DNA of 64,000 bases. Origin: Malaya genurostris. Taxonomy: Eukaryota > Arthropoda > Insecta > Diptera > Culicidae. Each line of letters opens with the position of its first letter. The first letter of the stretch is position 1. Below are positions 11,062 through 23,212 of this stretch, one piece after another. The position numbers were made by a program, and so were the translations under genes. The notes under the pieces are model-generated. The model made no database searches. It saw only the letters and a list, made by a program, of their open reading frames with translations, and was not told where the DNA came from. The stretch is taken from NCBI RefSeq assembly GCF_030247185.1, contig NC_080572.1, positions 125,986,405 to 126,050,404 of the forward strand, given 5' to 3'.

Positions 11062-11071
11062 TCCGATTTCA
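11062..11071 (+). repeat. Target-site duplication left of LINE B copy 1
   Basis: TCCGATTTCA, repeated at 13652-13661 immediately after the LINE tail. The same ten bases flank copy 2 at 14240-14249 and 16830-16839, as expected if copy 2 arose by segmental duplication and not by a second insertion. Confidence 0.75.
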
Positions 11072-11405
11072 AGTTTTTCCGGCTGCTCGGCCATCCATGG
11101 AAGTTGACCATCAATGTTAACTTCCCTCTCTGAGCAGCCTAGATAGCCGTGTAGTGTCGGTAGCGGTTTCCCAACTGGCTAAGAATAACGCTACGGTCCA
11201 CCTGTACCGGTGGTATAAGTCCACCAAACAGGTAAGCCGTGTGGTATCCGGCGGAATTATTTTTTACCAAGAATTGATCCACTGGTTTCCTGTTCCATGT
11301 CGTAAAAGGCCACAAAAATAGGAACTCCTAAGTCAAGCTGTATTTCCGTGCCGATGGCTGAATGGCTGCAGGAGGTTAAACATTGCAGTCGTGGACGGAA
11401 TATCT

Positions 11406-12208
11406 TGTGTTTTTCCTCAAGGTGGTGAACTATCCCCACTTTTATGGAACCTAGTCGCTGATGGTTTGTTAAGGAAACCTTGGATTTCCGACTTATGGTT
11501 TTGCCGACGATTATCATATATTGATGACCGGTATAAGCATTAACACTCTCTTTGATTTAATGCAGCAAGCCCTGCGATCTGTTGAACAATGGTGTTGTCA
11601 GGTTGGATTATCTGTAAATCCGGGCAAAACATCAAATGGTGCTTTTCACTCATCGTAGGATAATTACAGGAGCTCGTCCGTTGCAGTTCTTTGGTTCAGA
11701 GGTCACTGTGGTCGATCAAGTTAAATACGTCGGGGTTATTCTTGACTCAAAACTGAATTGGTCTGCTCACATTGACTTCAGGATTGAAAGAGCTTGCATG
11801 GCTTTCGGCCAATGCAGACGAGCTTTTGGAAAATCATGGGGACTCAAACCCAGATATATTCATTGGATCTACACAACTATTGTTAGACCAATTTTAGCAT
11901 ATGGATGTCTTGTATGGTGGCAGAAAGGAGAAGTCGCGACAGTTCAGTCAAAGCTAAATCATCTCCAAAGGATGGTCCTAATGGCGATGACAGGAGCATT
12001 CACGACAACTCCTAATGCTGCTCTAGAGGCGCTACTGTGTATTAAACCACTACATGTGTTCCTAAAACAAGAAGCATTATCTTGTGCATACCGTCTTAGG
12101 GTTACAGGGCTTTGGAACAGTAACCCATTTGATTATGCTACCAGCACACTCGCTTGTGGTCTCAAATGGTTACGTGGGATGAGTATTTACTCGCTCCTAG
12201 TGACCTAA
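11406..12208 (+). pseudogene. RT domain fragment of LINE B1
   Basis: Coding traces occur in three registers. CVFPQGGELSPLLWNLVAD (motif with PQG, from 11406) is in one. YGFADDYHILMTG (catalytic Asp-Asp, from 11494) is in the second. From 11636 a 190-codon open stretch gives the RT thumb/connection region (VKYVGVILDSKLNW and YTTIVRPILAYGCLVWW). A single extra A near 11634 explains the last shift. The order and wording match LOA/I-group LINE polymerases. Not functional as it stands. Confidence 0.85.
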
Positions 12209-12270
12209 CTCTCACATGCAGTTTTCCTTTTAAAACATTCAATGTGAGCTATCCTCTTCGTTAGGAATGG

Positions 12271-12882
12271 TTGTCTGGTTGTCTGGAACGACAACTTGAT
12301 GAACACAGAGTTTGTTTTACGGACGGTTCTCTGTTGAATGGTCGTGCTGGTGCTGGTGTCTACTGTCGTGAAATGAGGCTGGAGCAGTCTCATTCACCTG
12401 GTAGATACTGTACTGTGTTCCAAGCAGAAATCTACGCAATTCTGTGTGGAGTACAATCGGCACTTCAGCAGAGGATCTGTGGTAAACGTATTTATTTTTG
12501 TTCCGACAGTCAGGCAGCCTTAAAAGCACTCAGTTCGAATGACTCACGGTCGAATCTAGTGATCGCATGTCGAACTCAAATTGAAGACCTCAGCATTTCA
12601 AATGCTGTTTACTTCTTATGGGTACCCGGCCATTCTGGTATTACTGGAAATGAATGGGCTGATGAGTTGACTAGAGCTGGTGCAACGAATGATTTCGTTG
12701 GTCCTGAACCAGCTTTACCACTTTCAACTAGTTGGATAAAGCACAAGATACGTTCTTGGGCTGCATCCAAACATGCCAGCTACTGGCGCAGCTTGCAAAC
12801 TTGCGCTCAGACAAAAGCATTTCTACCAGATTTAAATCTGAAAATGTCAAAGTGTCTACTGCATTTCTCCAAGTATCATTGA
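12271..12882 (+). pseudogene. RNase H domain of LINE B1
   Basis: 203-codon open stretch with the LINE-type RNase H signature: FTDGSLLNGRAGAGVY (first Asp), a Glu in VFQAEIYAIL, the third acid in FCSDSQAALKAL, and WVPGHSGITGNEWADELTR with the His and last Asp. It is out of frame with the preceding RT stretch. The catalytic residues are intact, so loss of function comes from the broken polyprotein. Confidence 0.85.
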
Positions 12883-12930
12883 AGTATTCTGGTCGGAGCT
12901 CTGACTGGACATTGCAAACTCAATTATCAC

Positions 12931-13140
12931 ATGGCTACTATTCAACGTGCTGAGTATTATTCGTGTGATTTGTGTAAATGCGATTATGGTACTTCATATC
13001 ATCTGATATGTAACTGTCCCGCAGTGACGCAGCTACGTATCCGGGTTTTTGGTTCTCCATACATGGTTGAGCCTGTGTATGCGGAGCTAAAATTGAAGGA
13101 TATTCTCTCGTTTCTCACCCAATGTGGTAAGGAGCTATAG
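12931..13140 (+). pseudogene. Cys/His tail of LINE B1 ORF2
   Basis: 69-codon stretch in the same register as the RNase H piece but after a stop at 12880-12882. It contains CDLCKCDYGTSYHLICNC, the C-x2-C...H...C cluster that ends ORF2 in RNase H-bearing LINEs. The 3' UTR follows to 13651. Confidence 0.75.
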
Positions 13141-13652
13141 TCAGAAGGGTTCATCGTTCTTCCTGGAGTGAATGAATCCCTTCTGTATTCACCTTAAATA
13201 GGGTTTAGCAGATTGTTTGGCATCCTTTGGGGGGTACCGAATTTACTTCTGCTCGTACATACTGCGAGTCGTTCTGCATTTTTCCGAGAGTGCAGAATGG
13301 TGTCGCTTTTGTAAGATCTCTAAATCCTCTCGGGGGTTGGAGGTTTTATTAACAGCAGACTGTTCGGGACCTCGTAGAGGTTCAGAATTTCCTTCTGCTT
13401 CCACTAAATGTGATCCTCAGCAGATTGTTCAGCATCCCTTAGGGGTGCAGAATTTACTTCTGCTTTTATGTGTTTTTGTGTCGTCAATTTTTCCCATCCT
13501 CCTAGTCCAACCCTTACCATTTCCTTTCAATCCTTCCCTCTTATATCTCGGGAAAATGATGCTAAAAACAAATTGATGGCAAGGCACTAATCTCCAAATA
13601 TCAAGGGGAACGTGCCATTTGAGCCAATTTGTTCTGATTCCTGATTCCTGAT

Positions 13653-14239
13653 CCGATTTCAGCTGCAAATATTTCGGAATCTAGATTAAAAGCTCAGGTC
13701 ATAAATTTAGTTCTAGAAGTAAGGAACTGAAGTTCGGTGTTCAGACCTAATATTTAGTTTCAGAATCCAGATTTTAAATTCATATCCTGAATTTAGTTCA
13801 TGAATTATGAAAAATCCTAAATCATATCTCTGAATTCGAGTCTCTGAATAAGGAACTAAATTTGAAACCATTTTCCAAATCCAGAAATAGGATTCAGGTT
13901 TAGAATCATAGTTTCAAATTCTGAACCAGTAATCTGGAACTAAATATTTAAATAGAAGTATGAACTTAAAATTAACTTCAGAAGTTCTTGAATTTAACTA
14001 AAAATTCAGTCCTCTGCTGTAGTACTGCTGGTTTACCACGACGTCCGACGTGCGACGAAGAGCTACATTGATTCCACCTGCACATTTGAGGTTTTTACCA
14101 CCTCATTATTACTGATGTTGGTGGAAGAACCTCAGCACGATATCCAGTTCCATCTAACGTACTAGAAAAAATGAACAATTCTCGGTTAAGATTTACCTAT
14201 TACACTCGGCCAGTAGAACATCGGAACTGATATGCACGC
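13653..14239 (+). repeat. A-repeat unit 2
   Basis: Copy of the A repeat between the two LINE copies. It shares small variants with unit 3 (for example AATCTGGAACTAAATATTTAAATAGA and absence of the 38-base segment). It has its own deletion of about 34 bases near 13981, where units 1 and 3 read AATTCAGGTGGACCAGAATC. This pattern fits duplication of a B+A block and then loss within unit 2. Confidence 0.8.
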
Positions 14240-14583
14240 TCCGATTTCAAGTTTTTCCGGCTGCTCGGCCATCCATGGAAGTTGACCATCAATGTTAACT
14301 TCCCTCTCTGAGCAGCCTAGATAGCCGTGTAGTGTCGGTAGCGGTTTCCCAACTGGCTAAGAATAACGCTACGGTCCACCTGTACCGGTGGTATAAGTCC
14401 ACCAAACAGGTAAGCCGTGTGGTATCCGGCGGAATTATTTTTTACCAAGAATTGATCCACTGGTTTCCTGTTCCATGTCGTAAAAGGCCACAAAAATAGG
14501 AACTCCTAAGTCAAGCTGTATTTCCGTGCCGATGGCTGAATGGCTGCAGGAGGTTAAACATTGCAGTCGTGGACGGAATATCT

Positions 14584-15386
14584 TGTGTTTTTCCTCAAGG
14601 TGGTGAACTATCCCCACTTTTATGGAACCTAGTCGCTGATGGTTTGTTAAGGAAACCTTGGATTTCCGACTTATGGTTTTGCCGACGATTATCATATATT
14701 GATGACCGGTATAAGCATTAACACTCTCTTTGATTTAATGCAGCAAGCCCTGCGATCTGTTGAACAATGGTGTTGTCAGGTTGGATTATCTGTAAATCCG
14801 GGCAAAACATCAAATGGTGCTTTTCACTCATCGTAGGATAATTACAGGAGCTCGTCCGTTGCAGTTCTTTGGTTCAGAGGTCACTGTGGTCGATCAAGTT
14901 AAATACGTCGGGGTTATTCTTGACTCAAAACTGAATTGGTCTGCTCACATTGACTTCCGGATTGAAAGAGCTTGCATGGCTTTCGGCCAATGCAGACGAG
15001 CTTTTGGAAAATCATGGGGACTCAAACCCAGATATATTCATTGGATCTACACAACTATTGTTAGACCAATTTTAGCATATGGATGTCTTGTATGGTGGCA
15101 GAAAGGAGAAGTCGCGACAGTTCAGTCAAAGCTAAATCATCTCCAAAGGATGGTCCTAATGGCGATGACAGGAGCATTCACGACAACTCCTAATGCTGCT
15201 CTAGAGGCGCTACTGTGTATTAAACCACTACATGTGTTCCTAAAACAAGAAGCATTATCTTGTGCATACCGTCTTAGGGTTACAGGGCTTTGGAACAGTA
15301 ACCCATTTGATTATGCTACCAGCACACTCGCTTGTGGTCTCAAATGGTTACGTGGGATGAGTATTTACTCGCTCCTAGTGACCTAA
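14584..15386 (+). pseudogene. RT domain fragment of LINE B2
   Basis: Same three-register RT fragment as in copy B1, with PQGG, FADD and the thumb region. All breaks are shared with copy B1, which shows that the block was already dead when it was duplicated. Confidence 0.8.
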
Positions 15387-15448
15387 CTCTCACATGCAGT
15401 TTTCCTTTTAAAACATTCAATGTGAGCTATCCTCTTCGTTAGGAATGG

Positions 15449-16060
15449 TTGTCTGGTTGTCTGGAACGACAACTTGATGAACACAGAGTTTGTTTTACGG
15501 ACGGTTCTCTGTTGAATGGTCGTGCTGGTGCTGGTGTCTACTGTCGTGAAATGAGGCTGGAGCAGTCTCATTCACCTGGTAGATACTGTACTGTGTTCCA
15601 AGCAGAAATCTACGCAATTCTGTGTGGAGTACAATCGGCACTTCAGCAGAGGATCTGTGGTAAACGTATTTATTTTTGTTCCGACAGTCAGGCAGCCTTA
15701 AAAGCACTCAGTTCGAATGACTCACGGTCGAATCTAGTGATCGCATGTCGAACTCAAATTGAAGACCTCAGCATTTCAAATGCTGTTTACTTCTTATGGG
15801 TACCCGGCCATTCTGGTATTACTGGAAATGAATGGGCTGATGAGTTGACTAGAGCTGGTGCAACGAATGATTTCGTTGGTCCTGAACCAGCTTTACCACT
15901 TTCAACTAGTTGGATAAAGCACAAGATACGTTCTTGGGCTGCATCCAAACATGCCAGCTACTGGCGCAGCTTGCAAACTTGCGCTCAGACAAAAGCATTT
16001 CTACCAGATTTAAATCTGAAAATGTCAAAGTGTCTACTGCATTTCTCCAAGTATCATTGA
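15449..16060 (+). pseudogene. RNase H domain of LINE B2
   Basis: Protein identical to the B1 RNase H stretch, with TDGS, Glu, SDSQ and the WVPGHSGITGNEWAD motif. It is out of frame with the RT piece. The Cys/His tail follows after the same stop codon. Confidence 0.8.
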
Positions 16061-16108
16061 AGTATTCTGGTCGGAGCTCTGACTGGACATTGCAAACTCA
16101 ATTATCAC

Positions 16109-16318
16109 ATGGCTACTATTCAACGTGCTGAGTATTATTCGTGTGATTTGTGTAAATGCGATTATGGTACTTCATATCATCTGATATGTAACTGTCCCGC
16201 AGTGACGCAGCTACGTATCCGGGTTTTTGGTTCTCCATACATGGTTGAGCCTGTGTATGCGGAGCTAAAATTGAAGGATATTCTCTCGTTTCTCACCCAA
16301 TGTGGTAAGGAGCTATAG
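16109..16318 (+). pseudogene. Cys/His tail of LINE B2 ORF2
   Basis: Same 69-codon Cys-rich segment as in B1 (CDLCKCDYGTSYHLICNC), identical in protein sequence. It is followed by the 3' UTR and tail up to 16829. Confidence 0.7.
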
Positions 16319-16830
16319 TCAGAAGGGTTCATCGTTCTTCCTGGAGTGAATGAATCCCTTCTGTATTCACCTTAAATAGGGTTTAGCAGATTGTTTGGCA
16401 TCCTTTGGGGGGTACCGAATTTACTTCTGCTCGTACATACTGCGAGTCGTTCTGCATTTTTCCGAGAGTGCAGAATGGTGTCGCTTTTGTAAGATCTCTA
16501 AATCCTCTCGGGGGTTGGAGGTTTTATTAACAGCAGACTGTTCGGGACCTCGTAGAGGTTCAGAATTTCCTTCTGCTTCCACTAAATGTGATCCTCAGCA
16601 GATTGTTCAGCATCCCTTAGGGGTGCAGAATTTACTTCTGCTTTTATGTGTTTTTGTGTCGTCAATTTTTCCCATCCTCCTAGTCCAACCCTTACCATTT
16701 CCTTTCAATCCTTCCCTCTTATATCTCGGGAAAATGATGCTAAAAACAAATTGATGGCAAGGCACAAATCTCCAAATATCAAGGGGAACGTGCCATTTGA
16801 GCCAATTTGTTCTGATTCCTGATTCCTGAT

Positions 16831-17443
16831 CCGATTTCAGCTGCAAATATTTCGGAATCTAGATTAAAAGCTCAGGTCATAAATTTAGTTCTAGAAGTAA
16901 GGAACTGAAGTTCGGTGTTCAGACCTAATATTTAGTTTCAGAATCCAGATTTTAAATTCATATCCTGAATTTAGTTCATGAATTATGAAAAATCCTAAAT
17001 CATATCTCTGAATTCGAGTCTCTGAATAAGGAACTAAATTTGAAACCATTTTCCAAATCCAGAAATAGGATTCAGGTTTAGAATCATAGTTTCAAATTCT
17101 GAACCAGTAATCTGGAACTAAATATTTAAATAGAAGTATGAACTTAAAATTAACTTCAGAATTCAGGTGGACCAGAATCTAGTTTCTGAGATTAGTTCTT
17201 GAATTTAACTAAAAATTCAGTTCTCTGCTGTAGTACTGCTGGTTTACCACGACGTCCGACGTGCGACGAAGAGCTACATTAATTCCACCTGCACATTTGA
17301 GGTTTTTACCGCCTCATTATTACTGATGTTGGTGGAAGAACCTCAGCACGATATCCAGTTCCATCTAACGTACTAGAAAAAATGAAAAATTCTCGGTTAA
17401 GATTTACCTATTACACTCGGCCAGTAGAACATCGGAACTGATA
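16831..17443 (+). repeat. A-repeat unit 3
   Basis: Third copy of the A repeat, ending in GAACTGATAT. It does not run into another GCACGCTCC start but into a new sequence, ATGCCTGACTACCTCAAAACCG. That sequence also follows the A-type repeat in the inverted copy near 46790, so unit 3 preserves the native downstream junction of the family. Confidence 0.8.
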
Positions 17444-17790
17444 TATGCCTGACTACCTCAAAACCGTCGTCCTGGTGCGAAAAAGTCAAGCAAACGTGAT
17501 GAGTTTTCCTCGTTGTTTCCAAAAGTTTGAGAAAACATAGATTTTGAGTTATGTATGTTTCTTTTACACTGTTGACAATTTGATCACAAATTCCTGATTA
17601 TATTTCTGATAGCGTGGAGGAAAAATTATGTTGTTGCGTTAAGTATTACAAGAGATATTCACGATCAAAAACTTATCACTCTCCCAGAGGGTAAATTTTG
17701 AAAAGGCACCCCATAGTGAAGTAAGTCGTATTCACGACAAAAAAATGAAACCATGTTTGAATTGAATCTCTGTTGGTTTTAACCTTTCGT
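17444..17790 (+). repeat. C segment downstream of A repeat
   Basis: Begins TGCCTGACTACCTCAAAACCGTCGTCC and includes CAAGAGATATTCACGAT and GGTAAATTTTGAAAAGGC. Diverged inverted matches to all three motifs lie at about 46530-46840, in the order expected. A and C therefore belong to one interspersed repeat longer than 1 kb. Its class (LTR fragment, MITE or other) is not resolved. Confidence 0.7.
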
Positions 17791-20201
17791 AAGTTATAAT
17801 TCTGCTCGCCGAACATATAATAGCACGAAACGTATTTTTAAAGCACAAACTGTACCGTCGTTACGATACACACAAATCAAATATAACCAAAAAATCCGAA
17901 CTTCGCACAAGAAATTCGCGTTTTGATATGAACACGACTCATCGTCATCCAGCTAACTGACGTCTGTCTGTCATGTGAGAGCGCGCTTACGAAGTCAATC
18001 TATAGATCAAAATAATTGCTGGTTTATGAGATATTCATGCTGTCCGGTTTAACCCCGTTTTAGGTTTTACCGTGGTCTCCCCTACAATAAAACTGGACAT
18101 CTACACTAAAACTGGAAGTATCATCGCATTAAGAGTTGTATAAAAATAAAAAAATTTGTATACACGAGAGTAATACCTATTTACAAATTCAATGGAAGCT
18201 TATAAGAGACGTACACTTATCAGTGTATCAATTCACTTATTATCATATATTTAATAAGGCACACTGCGTTGGCTCAAAGATGCCGAGGGCAGCAATTGAT
18301 ATACCTCTATGTAGTATTTAATTTACAGTAATTTAACAAATTGAAAACGTATTTTAGATTAATGAATTATTGATTAATTAAAATTCAACTTTTTGAGCAC
18401 TAACAAAGGCTTTTTTGGAAAATGTCAACCTTCACGTTTAGTTAAAAATAAGTCTTTAGAAAGTTTCAGTCTCGTGGAAAAATATTTGAGAACGAACGAA
18501 GAATTTATTTACTTTGGTAAAACGTTCCTATCAATCTAAGAAGCGTTTTTTTCTATTTTAGGCGTTTTCAAATATTTCATATGTAATTATAAAACTGTTA
18601 CTGTACAAGAACAGTACAGCTAGAACTTCTTCCAATGAAAAAAAAATCTTGACAATTATACAGAGAGAAAATTCTGAACGACAAAGATTTGAAGAAAGAG
18701 TGGATGTGATGAGAGTGTGAAAGAAGACCCCCTTGCACAGGATGTGATAGGTAGCGTTGTTCAAGGTGCCGGGATTTAGTCTAGGAGAGGAAGATAAATA
18801 AATCAAACTCTGCTAAAACATAGCTGATATGTGATTATTTATTCCCTGAGAATTTCCAAAATATTCAACTAAAAATGAATTCATGGTGATCATTTTTGTC
18901 TGCTGTATTTTGTTCGAGTTCGATCTAAATTTTTTTCGAGCAAAATAGCATTATAGTAATATGTAGTCAATTCGAACAATTGCGTTATAAATTGTTTTCA
19001 ATTTTGCTATCAAACATCACTTTGCCAAGGTTTGTTCGAAACTTTTCTTGTTAAAAATGATGAAAAACTCGCTTACATAAATACTATCGTTAATAGTGAA
19101 CAAATTTTAACAATGAAAGAAGAATGTATACATAAAGATTGGGTTTGCCGACAGCTACACCAGTAGATGTGAATAGCAAACAAAGACCAAAGTAACAGTA
19201 AATTTATTCATCATATCAGGACTTGTTATTTCTAAGTTATTGCAATACTTGATATATTTTTTTAATTTCATTAAAGGGATCAAGAAATAGTATAGTAGCA
19301 GTTTAACATCAATGTTAGTTATTGCATCTCATTCTGTTATTGATGAAATATTTCGAACAAAAATCAATTTTATAAACTGCCTCAGAATTAGATAAGAGAA
19401 GTGTTTATAATAGTATTCTATTCTGAATGTTAAAATAACAACTTTCTGAGAAATTCGAGAAATATTTGACTCTTGATTTGATAGAAATTGTCTACATTGT
19501 TGTTATTCTCTCATGCAGATTTAGTTATTATTTTCCGTATATCAACTCTTATTTCAAACAAACTTTACAGTTGAGTTATTTGGATTTAATAATCAAGTTT
19601 GCCATTGGTTTGTAAATCACTTCTACCAGGGTACGAACTCCAGCCTTGAGTCACGATGGGTGAAAACTTCAGTTTTTTGCTTATTGCATGATTAGAATCG
19701 CAAAAAAATATACACGGAGAACCTTCTGATTGACTGCAAAATCCGTTTGAAAACATCTATTCTGTGAGAACCGGACAAAAACCTTCAGATCACAAAATTA
19801 CGATATTGCAATTGTGGTTCACGCCCTGGTTGTTTCAACTGCAATGTGAATTGACTAACATATCTATTGATTTTATCATATCCAACAAAATTGTTATGTC
19901 AGTTAGTTGAGAACGAAAACAGCAAAACGCAAAAGAAACCAGAAACGTGTCATGTAGGAATTTTTAAAAGGTGTAGTATTTTCGGACAGTTCATGTCCAC
20001 GTAATTAAAAACGCTTAATGCTTAAAAGTTTCTGCTGAAGTGATAGTATTTGTATTTCCTTAAAAGGGCATTCCTAGCATTGGGTTCATCAGCAACATAC
20101 GTGAAGTGAAGTAAAATTGCCTAATGTCCTGTGAACATTTTGATGGTGAATTCCATCTCTGAAATTTTTTGTTTGATTGTTTATAACAACAAAACCTGTT
20201 T
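17791..20201. other. Anonymous AT-rich DNA
   Basis: No open frame over 82 codons and no recognised domain. The stretch at 18036-18120 with GGTTTAACCCCGTTTTAGG and repeated AAAACTGGA motifs looks repeat-derived. A motif ACACGGAGAACC at about 19710, with related downstream bases, recurs at about 60784, so a diverged member of that repeat may begin there. Nothing else can be supported. Confidence 0.4.
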
Positions 20202-21052
20202 TAATCCACCTAGTGGTGTAATGATGCCTTTCTCATGTATATGACATTGTGGGATTCTATTCAAAATTTTTGAATATCTCTTCGATTATGCATGCGGTTT
20301 ATGCATAACATACAGAATAAAACAGTGCTTTGATTGAGTAAGTCATCCTTAAGAAAACGAAATGGGTTCACTATTATATGCATTTCCGGCACCGGAACCC
20401 GAGAACCGGTATAATCAAAGTCGGTTCGTACAGCCACCAACTAATATGACACACAAACTCTTCTAGTATGCACTCTAAATTACGATTTAAATGTTTGTAG
20501 CATCCGAAAATATTTTAAGTGACAATGTACAATATTGAACACATTTTACCCTATAATTCCGGAACCGAAAGTCGGAATTCAGGAATTCCGTATGGGACTA
20601 CGAGACCTTTCATTTAAATCTAAGTTTGTTGAAATCGGTCATACCATCGCTGAGAAAAGTGAGTTAGATCCATTTTAACATATATGACCACCATTTCCGG
20701 TACTTCCGGAACCGGATACCGGGAACCAAGATAGCCGGAATCGGTTTGTTTAGTAGCCTACTGATAATAACTATCGATTTGTGTAGTTTTGAGACTAGTT
20801 TAGAAAATTTTTTACGTCTTGAGACCTTTCATTTGAATCTAAGTTTGTCAAAATCGGTTCAGCCATCTCCGAGAAAACCTAGTGAGATTATTTGACACAT
20901 ACAATCAAACACACACACACACTCACACTCATACACTCTCTCTCTCACTCACACACATACACACACACACACACAGAGAGAGAGAATGTTATATGACAAT
21001 TTTCACTAGTCGGTTTTTCAAGTGATTGCATAACCTTTCTATATGAGAAAGG
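20202..21052 (+). mobile_element. Non-autonomous dispersed element, copy 1
   Basis: Begins TAATCCACCTAGTGGTG and ends TTGCATAACCTTTCTATATGAGAAAGG. The left part also has CCTTTCTCAT, giving weakly inverted ends. Inside is an imperfect duplication of GACCTTTCATTT-AATCTAAGTTTGT at about 20603 and 20821, plus GGAACCGG clusters. A (CA)/(CT) microsatellite sits near the right end. No protein is encoded. The same start and ending style recur at 23572-25124, and an end-only relic lies near 48885-48925. This architecture is familiar from mosquito non-coding DNA. Confidence 0.65.
20908..20986 (+). repeat. Compound CA/CT/GA microsatellite
   Basis: Runs of CACACA, CTCTCT, CACACA and GAGAGA in succession, inside the right part of the non-autonomous element at 20202-21052. 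The similar position of a CA run at 24983-25000 in copy 2 suggests that the element carries a microsatellite seed. Confidence 0.8.
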
Positions 21053-21069
21053 AAAAAACACATTCGCTT

Positions 21070-21140
21070 CCTTTCTGCAACATTGTTTGGACTTAGTCGT
21101 ACCAGAACTAATTTCGGATTGCTACTTGAGTACGACAAAT
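21070..21140 (+). repeat. Dispersed repeat fragment, inverted at 45345-45410
   Basis: TTTGGACTTAGTCGTACCAGAACTA followed by TTTCGGATTGCTACTTG. The complement of 45345-45410 carries a close version (TTGGACTTAGTCGTATCAG, GCGGATTGCTACTTGG). Function and class unknown. Confidence 0.55.
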
Positions 21141-22255
21141 ATTGTTCAAACATTGATAATACAAGAACCGAATTTGAATGAGTTTAAATGAATTTAGCTG
21201 GAAAACAATGATTCCACAAAGCTTGAAACGCGGAACAGAACAAAATATAAGGGACATCCGAATTGTATGGATATCGTATGAATAAGTGTTAATAACTCTT
21301 TCAATACATTCCGTAATTATATTCTACACGAAATATGTTTTTTTTTTTCATTTGGACACAAATGTTCTTCTACTGAATTCTGCATTTGAAAACCAGCCCT
21401 ACAGATTGCAGAATACGTGCTGCGCAATCTAAAGTACCGCCTTAGGTTATTTTTTTCTTCTGCTGAATGTAAATACTTCTTGTTGTGGTCGGACAATGAC
21501 ATTTATGTTATCATTATAATCCGGACACCCAAAGATAGCAGATTCTATCTAAAAGAACTCTATTGCTCTATCACGATTGTGTTGCGCATCGCATCAGAGC
21601 AGCTGTAAATTAGACCAACATTTTCCGCTATCCCTCACATTCATCTTGTGGAAGTAGACAGCAGATCGCATCGCGTTCTATATGAACAGTTTACTTTTCC
21701 CGTCTTGATTACGAGCTCAAATTTTTATTTCCCTACAATACACCAACCAACCAGAGCGGCGTTAGAGTTAGAAATTCTCATCACGTAGTCAATTTTCTCT
21801 AGTTCCTGTTTTTCTTATCTGTAAACTGCACACGCTAGTTTTTTCCTCACTTTTCCAGCGGTTGTCCGTGACTCACTCTTGCCTCAAACATGAAACAACT
21901 ACTAAAAGGAAGGATACAGAGTCTGTCCTCATCACTCCCAGCGCGCTGTATCTCTAAAATTGTGAAATGTTACACACAAGTCGGTGGAAAGGAACAAATG
22001 GGTGAGATATTATTACAAATCATCGCTACATCTCCGAAACTAGCATCGGGATATGTTTATAACATAAATAGAGAAAGTAGAGGAAAATTAATTATTTCTG
22101 AAAACGGTTTCTATGCATACACGCTTAACATAATAAATCATAATGTTGTAGAACTATGAGATTTTGCTGAAATTACAAACTTATCATAATTTTAGCATTA
22201 TAAATACAGATTATATTACACAGAAAACACAACGAACCTTTCATTGATGTGGCAA
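21141..22255. other. Anonymous DNA with one unassigned 89-codon frame
   Basis: The only item of note is an open frame at 21890-22159 (MKQLLKGRIQSLSSSL...), preceded by a pyrimidine-rich tract ending in CTTTTCCAG at about 21859, which resembles a 3' splice site. I do not recognise the protein and see no partner exon, so I do not call it a gene. Confidence 0.3.
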
Positions 22256-22269
22256 ACATTTTTGTTTTA

Positions 22270-22566
22270 TATTAGAGGTAACCTCTTCCCGTTTTTTCGA
22301 AATTTGAAACTATATTGAAAAATTTTTTGTACAAATTTCATATTCAAAGTATTACCCATCGCTAAGCACTACTTTTTCCTATATTTAAAGGGATTAACGA
22401 ATACCCTCATTGAACAATTCGGCCGATTTGGCCGCAATTCACGAATCGATCCATTTTTGGACTTTATCATAATTGAAGTAGTGAAAACCATTTCCGACAC
22501 GTTCGTTCAGCTAAATCATGCTCAAAATACACTTCCATCAAAATACGATGACTTTCAGTGGCTGTT
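22270..22566 (-). pseudogene. Internally deleted mariner-type transposase relic
   Basis: Reading the minus strand, the start gives ATESHRILMEVYFEHD then LAERTCRKWF, the helix-turn-helix N-terminus of mariner transposases. The end gives EKVVLSDG, a stop, then YFEYE, the usual mariner C-terminus. The catalytic DDD middle is missing and the remaining length is under 300 bases. It is a deletion derivative of the kind that becomes a MITE. Terminal repeats were not located with confidence. Confidence 0.65.
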
Positions 22567-22599
22567 TCCTTCATATTGAAATAATGCAGAAAACTCCAC

Positions 22600-23212
22600 G
22601 CAAAAACACAAACTTATTTACATAATAGGGGCGTATTTTTAAAGCTAGAAGATTTGAACAAAAAGAAATGTTATTGATAAAACTGTTCCTCATACTACCG
22701 GAAGTCTAAGACATTATGCTGGCTTACAAACATTCCCTACCAGTAAATACACCACTAAAGAAGTAAGGATAACATTGCTCTGATTGGTCATGTGATCCGG
22801 AAATAAAGTATTCGAACCAATAAATGTAAATTTCATTCGGTTCACTGTGTTAATCTGATATAAAATTCACGTAATTGGAATATTGGTTTGGATTTTCTTC
22901 GACTGTTGAATTTAATTCCAGATAGTTGATGTACAGGCTCCCATCACATGAACTTTGTGAAAAATTTAAAACGAACAGCCTGACGAACACTTGCAGATGT
23001 CGCTGCGACCGCCTCTTGTGTTGGGTGCTGCAGTCTCATTGGCCCTAATTTTTGTTTTCATGTTGGTTAATATGGCAAGCAGGGACGCTTTTATAGAGGG
23101 ATAGTAGGGATACGTGCCCGGGGGATGATCTTAGGAGGCCCTTGACGGGATCAATCGAGCAAAAAAAACAAGTTCATTCACTATTTTTCACTTGGAGCTG
23201 TTAGCGGAATAT
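22600..23212. other. Anonymous AT-rich DNA
   Basis: No recognisable gene or element. The mariner relic lies to the left and a perfect-looking hairpin to the right. Nothing else to report. Confidence 0.4.

Larger units (their letters stand above)
11072..13651 (+). mobile_element. 5'-truncated LINE (I/LOA-like), copy B1
   Basis: 2.58-kb non-LTR retrotransposon remnant, truncated upstream in the RT domain. It runs through RT motifs, an RNase H domain, a Cys/His tail and a 3' UTR to a tail of (CTGATTC) repeats at about 13634-13651. It is flanked by a 10-bp duplication. The RT region is broken by at least two frameshifts: PQGG in frame 0, FADD in frame 1, downstream RT in frame 2. A second, nearly identical copy begins 3178 bp downstream. 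Confidence 0.85.
14250..16829 (+). mobile_element. 5'-truncated LINE (I/LOA-like), copy B2
   Basis: Near-perfect copy of 11072-13651 at a constant offset of 3178 bp, including the same frameshifts, the same CTGATTC tail and the same flanking TCCGATTTCA. I noticed only about two base differences, for example C for A near 14959 and A for T near 16766. RT, RNase H and Cys/His fragments lie at 14584-15386, 15449-16060 and 16109-16318 and are as described for copy B1. Confidence 0.85.

Noticed and set aside
11257..11517. 86-codon minus-strand frame, repeated at 14435-14695
   Set aside because: It is the shadow of the LINE B reverse transcriptase (PQGG and FADD on the plus strand).
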